Source: Peptostreptococcaceae bacterium
GTDB taxonomy: Bacteria > Bacillota_A > Clostridia > Peptostreptococcales > Acidaminobacteraceae
NCBI GenBank assembly: GCA_013619035.1
Contig: JABXKX010000498.1
Coordinates: 1-9,434, forward strand
DNA: 9,434 bases
Direction of reading: 5' to 3'
Part shown: positions 1 through 5,203 of the stretch, in pieces
Layout of the letters: every line of letters starts with the position of its first letter
How positions within the stretch are numbered: position 1 is the first letter of the stretch
Position numbers and translations under genes: made by a program
The notes under the pieces: model-generated
The model's database searches: none
The model's input: the letters and a program-made list of their open reading frames with translations, nothing else
Told to the model about the DNA's origin: nothing

Positions 1-1360
1 TTTTAGGATTTTGTTCGATAAAAGATCGTTCTGTGATTTCAATTTCAATATGTCTACCTTCTATGTTATGAAGAATCATTTCTCTTTTAATATATTCAGC
101 TAAGTTTTGATGACATAATTGATAAGGTGTGATATTGATACTGACGATAAAATCAGAATATCCAATTGCAATCGCTTCACTACATGCATCAAAAGCATCA
201 TGTATCACTTTTTCAGAAAGTTTAATAATCATTTCTGTGTTTTCTACATCAGCAATAAACTGGCCTGGTGGTATAACAATATCATCTTTTATCCATCTGA
301 TTAGCGCTTCTGCCCCATAATAACATTGTTTGTCAACATTCCATAACAACTGAAAATATGGTTTTATTTCATCGTTTATAAGTGCTTCACCAAGTTTTTC
401 CTCTAATTGATAATGATTGACAATATTATCAACAGGATTAAAGGCTTCATACATTTCAGTCAATCTTTTTATAAGGGTTTCATTTCTAGACTTTAATGTT
501 TCAATCTGTTCTAAATGAATTTTAATATCATTTTTATTATGTGATCCAGGAACGCGTATTATTTTTTGTCTATCGTATAAGGATTCAAGTACTTCAAGAG
601 CTTCTAAGTACTTCCCTTGTTTCTTTAAAATCATGCTGTTAGAAAATAAAAATTTCTCGTTTAACAGTACATTCTTAGTATCAAACTTCTTATCATGAGC
701 TTTTAGATAATACCTAATCGCACTTTCATAGTCTGACAAAATCTCACAGCCTTCATAAAGATTCAATAATAAGATTCTATAATTGATTAACTTCTCAAAA
801 CCCTCTATTTGTTCAAAATAATTTAAAGCAGTTTCATTAACACGTCTAGAATGTTCATTATTGTTCATCTCACCTAAAATCAAACCATAGGTCATAAACA
901 CCCTTGCTTTAACTAATGGTAATTGAACTGTATCTAATGTGCGTATACCTCTTTCAATGTAATAACGCGCTTGTTCAAAATCTCCAATTTTCCTATAGAT
1001 TAACGCCATTAAATGATTACCTTCAGTAATCAACAATTGATTATTCGTTTCGTGTGCAGCTTCTATGGCATTAATATATGATTCCAATGCTTCAACATAA
1101 TTATAAGTATGGTAATGATAAAGGCCAATACTCATGTAATAATAGAATTGATTTTCTGGCAATTCTATACCTGATTTTGTTTGTATGATTTGTTTTACTT
1201 TATCGAATGCTTCCTTATCTGTATAGATTGCAGATACAACAAAAATACACACCAAATCATCCATTGATCCAGTCGTATCAGAAGTTAAATGAAGTTTTAA
1301 TAAATCTTGATATTCTGCTAAAGTTAGCCCTTTAGCAGCTTCGATTTTTTCATACAACAT
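1..1360 (-). CDS. TPR-EAL domain protein, predicted cyclic-di-GMP phosphodiesterase (3' end beyond window)
   Basis: The frame is open from an ATG at 1360 to the left edge, giving 453 residues with the C-terminus missing. The start has an AAAGGAT ribosome binding site at 1366-1372. Residues about 70-270 form a series of roughly five TPR-like helical pairs (for example around YYYMSIGLYHYHTYNYVEAL and the segment ending KKQGKYLEALEVLE). A charged, probably coiled-coil linker follows at about 277-305. An EAL domain begins near 333: the signature Glu is E351 in GAEALIRW, the metal-binding Asn is N409 in SINITPYQL, and E441/E444 lie in EIEITE. The later catalytic motifs (DDFGTG-like Asp pair, Lys, Gln) fall outside the window, so activity cannot be judged fully. 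No transmembrane segment, signal peptide or GGDEF domain precedes the EAL domain, so the protein looks cytosolic. TPRs usually bind proteins or peptides, so they may control hydrolysis of c-di-GMP to pGpG. A regulatory, catalytically dead EAL protein is the main alternative. Confidence 0.88.
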   Translation of the reverse strand, partial: MLYEKIEAAKGLTLAEYQDLLKLHLTSDTTGSMDDLVCIFVVSAIYTDKEAFDKVKQIIQTKSGIELPENQFYYYMSIGLYHYHTYNYVEALESYINAIEAAHETNNQLLITEGNHLMALIYRKIGDFEQARYYIERGIRTLDTVQLPLVKARVFMTYGLILGEMNNNEHSRRVNETALNYFEQIEGFEKLINYRILLLNLYEGCEILSDYESAIRYYLKAHDKKFDTKNVLLNEKFLFSNSMILKKQGKYLEALEVLESLYDRQKIIRVPGSHNKNDIKIHLEQIETLKSRNETLIKRLTEMYEAFNPVDNIVNHYQLEEKLGEALINDEIKPYFQLLWNVDKQCYYGAEALIRWIKDDIVIPPGQFIADVENTEMIIKLSEKVIHDAFDACSEAIAIGYSDFIVSINITPYQLCHQNLAEYIKREMILHNIEGRHIEIEITERSFIEQNPK

Positions 1361-1386
1361 ATAGCATCCTTTCAAATCTTTATATC

Positions 1387-1395
1387 AGTATATCA
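1387..1395 (-). promoter_or_regulatory. Extended -10 promoter for the TPR-EAL gene
   Basis: On the minus strand the sequence TGATATACT is an extended -10 element (TGn followed by TATACT, one mismatch to TATAAT). It lies about 27 bases upstream of the ATG at 1360, which would leave a 5' leader of about 20 bases containing the ribosome binding site. No convincing -35 box sits 16-18 bases further upstream, which extended -10 promoters tolerate. Assigned by eye only. Confidence 0.45.
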
Positions 1396-1452
1396 TTAAA
1401 AATTAAGTTTTATAGTAACTTTTCAAGAAAATAATTAAGCTTTCTTAACAGT

Positions 1453-2403
1453 TTATACAAACCTAAATAAGCCTTTACTGTTAGATATCTCTATCGATAA
1501 TTTCGAGAGAATATCAATGCCCAAAACACCATCTAATTCGTAATCGTTTAATAACCCTGTAAATCCAGTTTCTAATTGTTTAAATGATATTTGGTAATCT
1601 ATTAACTCCAACTCATATGAGTTAATAATTTTTACGGCTTGCATATAAGAACCATGCGCACCAAAATGTTTTTTGTTTTGGGTTTTTTTTATTTTAAGAT
1701 GATCTTTATCAATCAGGTTTTCATTAATCCACGTTTTTTTCGCACCTGTATCAAATCCGAATAATCTCGGTTCTCCTAGATGATCCAATATAACAACTGG
1801 AAATGTACTTTTAGGAAAATTCATAATTTCTGTCGGTAGAGCCTCTGATGCTTTAATTAAAAGCTTTTCTTTATTAATCGTAAAATCAAACAAACTTAAA
1901 ATATCCCACCCGATAATGCCATCTAATTTGAATACCTTTTGTCCCAATAAAGAAAATGAGAATTGATCTTCAAGTATTAATACCGGAAGATTCTTAAATG
2001 TTGCACCGAGTACGTCTATTTCGTCAAAACAGCATAATGCCATTGGTCTTTTAACACCATCTGCTGCACCTACACTCACTTCTTTGATCATTGTACCGTC
2101 TTTTATAAACGGTTTTGAGATGCAGGAGATTTCAGCTCCTGTATCCAATAAAAAATCATACTTTTTTTTATGAATAGTCACTTCGACACATAACATTCCC
2201 ATAACATTCTTTTTAATGGCATACACACCACCTTCAGTTGGTTTTACACTTAAGGCTGGTAACTCAGCTATTATTTTATGAAAGTCTTCTGAAGCATCAC
2301 TCATTGTTAAACTTGCGCTTTCAACTTCTTGAATCGCTTTATTATATTCCTGAAAATCCTTTTTTGAAGCATTCTTTATTTTGGTGATTTTACACTTGCT
2401 CAT
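1453..2403 (-). CDS. Tandem retropepsin-like aspartic protease (two catalytic repeats in one chain)
   Basis: The product has 316 residues and no signal peptide or membrane segment, so it should be cytosolic. It contains two retropepsin-like units. Unit 1 has the catalytic triad motif at D87-T88-G89-A90 after a hydrophobic strand (YDFLL) and the closing GIIGWDIL at 162-169. Unit 2 has D218-T219-G220-A221 after LFGF and GVLGIDIL at 292-299. The distance from motif Asp to closing Gly is 75 residues in unit 1 and 74 in unit 2, which argues for an internal duplication. Retropepsins normally dimerise to bring two Asp residues together. Here both could come from one chain, as in pepsin. The first 50 residues are polar, Lys/Glu-rich and probably helical. 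The ATG at 2403 has only a weak ribosome binding site (GTGAGAG). Substrate and role are unknown. It is divergent from marR-MATE and may share their control region. Pfam-type aspartyl protease families such as gag-asp_proteas or Asp_protease_2 are the expected matches. Confidence 0.8.
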   Translation of the reverse strand: MSKCKITKIKNASKKDFQEYNKAIQEVESASLTMSDASEDFHKIIAELPALSVKPTEGGVYAIKKNVMGMLCVEVTIHKKKYDFLLDTGAEISCISKPFIKDGTMIKEVSVGAADGVKRPMALCCFDEIDVLGATFKNLPVLILEDQFSFSLLGQKVFKLDGIIGWDILSLFDFTINKEKLLIKASEALPTEIMNFPKSTFPVVILDHLGEPRLFGFDTGAKKTWINENLIDKDHLKIKKTQNKKHFGAHGSYMQAVKIINSYELELIDYQISFKQLETGFTGLLNDYELDGVLGIDILSKLSIEISNSKGLFRFV

Positions 2404-2435
2404 ATGCTCTCACTTTCTATTCGTTAACTAATCTC

Positions 2436-2465
2436 ATTATAACTCATTTTTTATTTATTTGATAA
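2436..2465 (-). promoter_or_regulatory. Predicted promoter of the retropepsin-like gene
   Basis: On the minus strand a perfect TATAAT lies at 2436-2441, and a TTATCA hexamer (4 of 6 to TTGACA) lies 18 bases upstream at 2460-2465. Transcription would start near 2429, about 26 bases before the ATG. The -35 hexamer directly abuts MarR operator 1 and overlaps one possible -35 box of the divergent marR promoter, so the two transcription units could compete or be repressed together. Confidence 0.55.
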
Positions 2466-2497
2466 TGATTGCGGACGCAATCAAAATATTGTACAAT
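2459..2497 (+). promoter_or_regulatory. Promoter region of the marR-MATE operon
   Basis: Two readings are possible. One pairs TTGATA (2459-2464) with CAAAAT (2482-2487) at 17 bp spacing, which puts operator 1 between the -35 and -10 boxes. The other pairs TTGCGG (2469-2474) with TACAAT (2492-2497), also at 17 bp, which puts operator 1 across the -35 box and operator 2 just downstream of the -10 box. In both, a bound MarR dimer would block RNA polymerase, as expected for autorepression. Confidence 0.5.
2466..2483. promoter_or_regulatory. MarR operator 1 (predicted)
   Basis: This is a perfect 18-base inverted repeat: TGATTGCG, a GA centre, then CGCAATCA. MarR-family dimers typically bind 16-20 bp palindromes in their own promoters. 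It touches the predicted -35 box of the minus-strand retropepsin promoter and lies within the marR promoter. Binding by the MarR protein encoded at 2528 is inferred from position and symmetry. Confidence 0.7.
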
Positions 2498-2499
2498 GA

Positions 2500-2511
2500 T
2501 TGCGGACGCAA
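2500..2511. promoter_or_regulatory. MarR operator 2 (predicted)
   Basis: This second palindrome, TTGCG-GA-CGCAA, has arms of 5 bases compared with 8 in operator 1, because the right flank diverges (AAATA in place of AATCA). It ends 16 bases before the marR start codon and 4 bases before its ribosome binding site, so it lies at the start of the transcript or just upstream. The shorter symmetry suggests weaker binding than operator 1. Confidence 0.62.
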
Positions 2512-2515
2512 ATAT

Positions 2516-2522
2516 AAAGGAG
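2516..2522 (+). promoter_or_regulatory. Ribosome binding site that fixes the marR start
   Basis: AAAGGAG lies 5 bases before the ATG at 2528. It supports that start over the in-frame TTG at 2459, which would translate through both operators and the promoter. Confidence 0.85.
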
Positions 2523-2527
2523 TGCTT

Positions 2528-2980
2528 ATGAAAAATTTATCTATAGGAAAACATATATCATCCATTTATAGAAATCAATGCATTATTATCAATGACATCT
2601 GCAAGGATCTGAGTATCAGTAGCGGACAATATCTCTTTTTAATTAAAGTTGCTGAAAACCCAAATATTACGCAAAAAGAATTATCCGAGATGCTTCATTT
2701 TGATAGAGCAAACACCAATAGAGCCATAAAAAAATTAGAATCGTTATCCTACTTAGTTGTAACACCCGATTCAGAAGATCATAGAAATAAACGAAGTGTT
2801 TTGACAAAAGAAGGGTATGAAGTAGCTAAACAATTAGGAGTACGTTTGAGTCGTGTCACAAAAGTATTAACAAGGGGATTTACAGATGATGAAAAGTTAT
2901 TGTTTGAAAAACTCATTAAAATCATGGAAATAAATGTTCAAGATGAAGTTCAACTACTTAAAGGAGGCCTTGATGGCTAG
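2528..2980 (+). CDS. MarR-family transcriptional repressor
   Basis: The product has 150 residues, the normal MarR length. The winged helix-turn-helix is clear: NITQKELSEMLHFDRANTNR forms the HTH at about residues 46-65, followed by AIKKLESLSYL and a wing with PDSEDHRNKRSVLT. The N- and C-terminal helices (about 1-30 and 105-145) are the expected dimerisation regions. MarR proteins repress by binding palindromes and release DNA when a ligand or an oxidation event changes the dimer. Here two palindromes lie just upstream, and the gene overlaps a MATE efflux gene by 8 bases, the usual layout of a self-regulated, drug-inducible pump operon. The ligand cannot be read from the sequence. The single Cys near residue 19 and another at about 25 are not in a recognised redox-sensor arrangement. 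Confidence 0.93.
   Translation: MKNLSIGKHISSIYRNQCIIINDICKDLSISSGQYLFLIKVAENPNITQKELSEMLHFDRANTNRAIKKLESLSYLVVTPDSEDHRNKRSVLTKEGYEVAKQLGVRLSRVTKVLTRGFTDDEKLLFEKLIKIMEINVQDEVQLLKGGLDG
2960..2967 (+). promoter_or_regulatory. Ribosome binding site that fixes the MATE start
   Basis: AAAGGAGG inside the marR coding sequence lies 5 bases before the ATG at 2973. It supports that start over the upstream ATG at 2934, which has no such site and would add 13 polar residues. It also makes translational coupling to marR likely. Confidence 0.85.
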
Positions 2981-4304
2981 ACATGACTTAACAATCGGTG
3001 ATGAGAAACAGCTTCTGAAAAAACTGACCATTCCGATGATATTCGGTGTTTTAGGGTTGGTTGCATTTAATTTGGCTGACACTTATTTCGTCGGAAGATT
3101 AGGTACCACCCAAATGGCTGCTTTAACATTCACATTCCCAATCGTTTTGGTTTTAAATAGCTTAAACTTAGGATTAGGCGTAGGTGCTTCTGCAGTTATT
3201 TCAAAAGCTGTCGGTGAAAAGAATCATGAAAAGATTAAAAGACTGTCTTCAGATAGTTTAACCTTAGGCGTCACTTTTGCCATCATCGCTATCATAATCG
3301 GTTTAATGACTATTGAACCAGTCTTTAGAAGTTTGGGTGCTGACGATAGTGTTATGCCTTATATTAGAGATTACATGAGCATCTGGTATTTAGGTGTACC
3401 CTTTGTTGTAATTCCGATGATAGGTAATAGTATTATCCGTGCTTTAGGGGATACAAAAACACCAAGCATTGTCATGTTAGTGGCTGCAATTGGTAACATC
3501 ATCTTAGATCCTCTATTCATCTTTGGTATATGGATTTTCCCTGAGATGGGTGTAAAAGGCGCTGCACTCGCAACCGTTTTTTCTAGAAGTATTACATTTT
3601 CAGTAGGTCTTTACGTTCTTATAATTCGAGAAAAAGTTGTTACACCTAAAGCGGTTCATATAAAAACACTTTTAAATTCATGGAAGGAAATATTATTCAT
3701 AGGACTACCAAATGCCATTGCAAGAATGATCCTCCCAATCGGTTTAGGCATTATAACTGGACTTATTTCAGCATATGGTCATGAGGCTGTAGCTGGTTAT
3801 GGTATTGCAACAAGAATTGAATATTTTGCTTTGGCAATTCTTCAAGCGTTATCTTCTGTTATACCAGTCTACGTCGGTCAAAACTTTGGCGCAAAGAAGA
3901 TCGACAGAATTCAAAAAGGACTTCGTATCAGTCAGAGATTTTCACTACTATATGGCTTGAGTGCCTATGTTCTTTTATTTGTAACGGCCCCTTTACTGGC
4001 ATCACTATTTACAAAACAACCTGAAGTATCTTCAGTTATTGTACTTTATTTAAGAATAGTACCTCTTGGATATGGTCTACAAGGCGTTATTTTGATCACT
4101 GTAGGCGCTTTAAATGCATTACGCCACCCATTACAAGCGGCTCTACTAAATCTTATTCAGATGTTAATTATCTATGTCCCTCTGGCTTTATTGTTAAGTT
4201 CATTTTTAGACATAAAAGGGATTTTCATAGCACTGGTTATTTCATTTGGCATGACAGGATTATTTGCAAATTTCGTACTTAATAAAAATCTCAAATTTAA
4301 ATAA
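2973..4304 (+). CDS. MATE-family multidrug/cation efflux transporter
   Basis: The product has 443 residues, typical for MATE transporters, with about 12 hydrophobic membrane segments in two pseudo-symmetric halves. Family signatures include LTIPMIFGVLGLVAFNLADT in the first helix region, IIRALGDTKTPS after the fourth helix, GNIILDPLFIFG, GVKGAALATV, GYGIATRIE early in the second half, and VGQNFGAKK. MATE proteins sit in the cytoplasmic membrane and export cationic drugs, dyes or metabolites in exchange for Na+ or H+. Sequence alone does not tell which ion or substrate applies, and a DinF/NorM-like subgroup is only a broad placement. The gene overlaps the end of marR by 8 bases in another frame and is followed at once by a terminator, so marR and this pump form a two-gene operon. 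Confidence 0.93.
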   Translation: MARHDLTIGDEKQLLKKLTIPMIFGVLGLVAFNLADTYFVGRLGTTQMAALTFTFPIVLVLNSLNLGLGVGASAVISKAVGEKNHEKIKRLSSDSLTLGVTFAIIAIIIGLMTIEPVFRSLGADDSVMPYIRDYMSIWYLGVPFVVIPMIGNSIIRALGDTKTPSIVMLVAAIGNIILDPLFIFGIWIFPEMGVKGAALATVFSRSITFSVGLYVLIIREKVVTPKAVHIKTLLNSWKEILFIGLPNAIARMILPIGLGIITGLISAYGHEAVAGYGIATRIEYFALAILQALSSVIPVYVGQNFGAKKIDRIQKGLRISQRFSLLYGLSAYVLLFVTAPLLASLFTKQPEVSSVIVLYLRIVPLGYGLQGVILITVGALNALRHPLQAALLNLIQMLIIYVPLALLLSSFLDIKGIFIALVISFGMTGLFANFVLNKNLKFK

Positions 4305-4330
4305 TACCGTCATCTGACGGTATTTATTTT
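4303..4330. terminator. Intrinsic terminator after the MATE gene, possibly bidirectional
   Basis: A perfect 9-bp stem (AATACCGTC / GACGGTATT) with an ATCT loop starts within the MATE stop codon and is followed on the plus strand by TATTTTAT-type U-rich sequence. On the minus strand the same hairpin is followed by ATTTAAATTT, so it could also stop transcripts from the convergent 71-codon gene. It is strong for the plus strand and weaker for the minus strand. Confidence 0.85.
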
Positions 4331-4385
4331 ATAAGTATTGTGTCAATCTTCTTAATATCACTGCCTTTGTGCATTTTAAATATAA

Positions 4386-4601
4386 TTATCCACCGGCAGA
4401 TAAGAAAGCCATTCTAAATCTATGTACCGCCTCTTCAACTGAAACACCTTCAAAAGTAACTGAGGTTGAAGGAATTGTAATTAATTTATTCGGTCTATCA
4501 GGATTTCTTTTAAGTGTGATTTTAACATCAGTAGCTTCTAATTCATTTACATAAGCTTCAAGTAATCTAAATGGTATACTGCTGTCTATTGTATAGATCA
4601 T
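4386..4601 (-). CDS. Small protein of unknown function (71 residues)
   Basis: I do not recognise this family. The product is 71 residues, soluble, with no signal peptide, membrane helix or Cys. The pattern suggests a small alpha/beta fold: a first strand (MIYTID), a helix around SIPFRLLEAYVNELEA, two strands (DVKITLKR and KLITIP), then a strand TSVTFEG leading to a helix SVEEAVHRFRMAF. The coding assignment rests on a GGAGG ribosome binding site at 4606-4610, 4 bases before the ATG, and on filling the gap between the regulator's terminator and the convergent MATE terminator. The C-terminal strand-helix vaguely recalls small HicB-like folds, but no toxin partner is nearby, so this is not claimed. 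It has no room for its own promoter between the preceding terminator and the start codon, so expression probably depends on read-through from the hyp operon. Confidence 0.72.
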   Translation of the reverse strand: MIYTIDSSIPFRLLEAYVNELEATDVKITLKRNPDRPNKLITIPSTSVTFEGVSVEEAVHRFRMAFLSAGG

Positions 4602-4611
4602 GTTGCCTCCG

Positions 4612-4637
4612 AAAAAAACACGCCAAAAGGCGTGTTA
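4612..4637 (-). terminator. Intrinsic terminator of the hyp operon, abutting the next ribosome binding site
   Basis: On the minus strand the XRE-cupin stop codon TAA leads into an 8-bp stem (AACACGCC / GGCGTGTT) with a TTTT loop and a run of seven T (4612-4618, the first two in the stem). This is a textbook terminator. One base later the ribosome binding site of the 71-codon gene begins. Confidence 0.92.
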
Positions 4638-5195
4638 CTTTTTAAATCTATTTGGTGTATTCACAACAATAAGTTTTACATTTTTGTTGGTACAATTTGT
4701 CCAGTTATGTGGAATTTTTGAGTCATAATGCATTGTATCACCAGGATACAATTGGAACTCCTCATTATCAAGTGTCACATTTAAGATACCTTCTAAAACA
4801 TAAACAAACTCTTCACCTTCATGTCCGTAAGGATCATTAGCTTCTGACTCACATTGTGGTAAGATCACTTGCATTCTTGGCAACATATCCATAGAATCTG
4901 GATTTAAAGTTAAATGATAATCGATAAATTGCGAATTCTTTATAGTAAACACTTCTTGCTCATAAGAACGTAAGATCTTTCTTGCTCTTTTTTTAGGCAT
5001 CGTAAAGAAGTATGACAAGTCTGAATCCAATGCTTTCGCAATTGTATCCAAAGATGAAATAGCAACCGATGTAACACCTCTTTCAATTTGTGATAAGAAA
5101 CCAATCGATAAGTTCGTCAGCTGACTGAGTTCCTTTAATGTTAATTCTTTCATTGTTCTTAATGCTTTTAGTTTACTGCCTATATCGTTTACCAT
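4635..5195 (-). CDS. XRE-family regulator with C-terminal cupin domain
   Basis: The product has 186 residues. An XRE/Cro-type helix-turn-helix occupies about residues 6-62, with the recognition region TLKELSQLTNLSIGFLSQIE. A linker leads to a single cupin_2 barrel at about 108-180, with HEGEEFVYVLEG (H125, E129) and PGDTMHYDSKIPHNW (G152, D153, H163) as the two cupin motifs. The usual second His of motif 1 is replaced by Gly, as is common in this regulator family. Such proteins (PuuR-like architecture) bind operators as dimers and sense small metabolites through the cupin. It is the last gene of the hyp operon, starting 8 bases after the hypD stop, with an AGGAGG site (5200-5205) that overlaps that stop. 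Control of the operon in response to hydroxyproline, proline or a breakdown product is likely but inferred. The operon promoter, where its operator should lie, is outside the window. Confidence 0.92.
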   Translation of the reverse strand: MVNDIGSKLKALRTMKELTLKELSQLTNLSIGFLSQIERGVTSVAISSLDTIAKALDSDLSYFFTMPKKRARKILRSYEQEVFTIKNSQFIDYHLTLNPDSMDMLPRMQVILPQCESEANDPYGHEGEEFVYVLEGILNVTLDNEEFQLYPGDTMHYDSKIPHNWTNCTNKNVKLIVVNTPNRFKK

Positions 5196-5203
5196 GTATC
5201 CTC

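Larger units (their letters stand above)
2464..2511 (+). repeat. Direct repeat of a 17-base operator unit
   Basis: The 17-base unit AATGATTGCGGACGCAA occurs at 2464-2480 and again, identically, at 2495-2511. The offset is 31 bp, close to three turns of B-DNA, so two bound proteins would sit on the same face. There are only two copies, between divergent genes and upstream of a MarR gene, so this is read as a tandem operator and not a CRISPR or satellite repeat. Confidence 0.85.

Noticed and set aside
119..320. Two short plus-strand reading frames
   Set aside because: Both lie antisense to the EAL domain, have no ribosome binding site and show no recognisable protein features.
1435..1448. Hairpin TTAAG-AAAG-CTTAA after the retropepsin gene as a terminator
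   Set aside because: The stem is only 5 bp and almost all A-T, with no proper U run next to it; too weak to annotate.
2464..2511. Two identical 17-base units as a minimal CRISPR array
   Set aside because: There are only two copies with a 14-base gap, each is palindromic, and they sit in a promoter upstream of a MarR gene; an operator pair explains them better.
2459..2527. Longer MarR protein starting at the TTG at 2459
   Set aside because: It would translate through both palindromes and the promoter; the ATG at 2528 has AAAGGAG at correct spacing and gives the standard MarR N-terminus.
2934..2972. Earlier start of the MATE gene at 2934
   Set aside because: No ribosome binding site precedes it, while AAAGGAGG lies 5 bases before the ATG at 2973; the extra residues are not part of the MATE family.
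4369..4554. Short plus-strand reading frame opposite the 71-codon gene
   Set aside because: It starts without a ribosome binding site and just after a terminator; the minus-strand frame has a GGAGG site at correct spacing.
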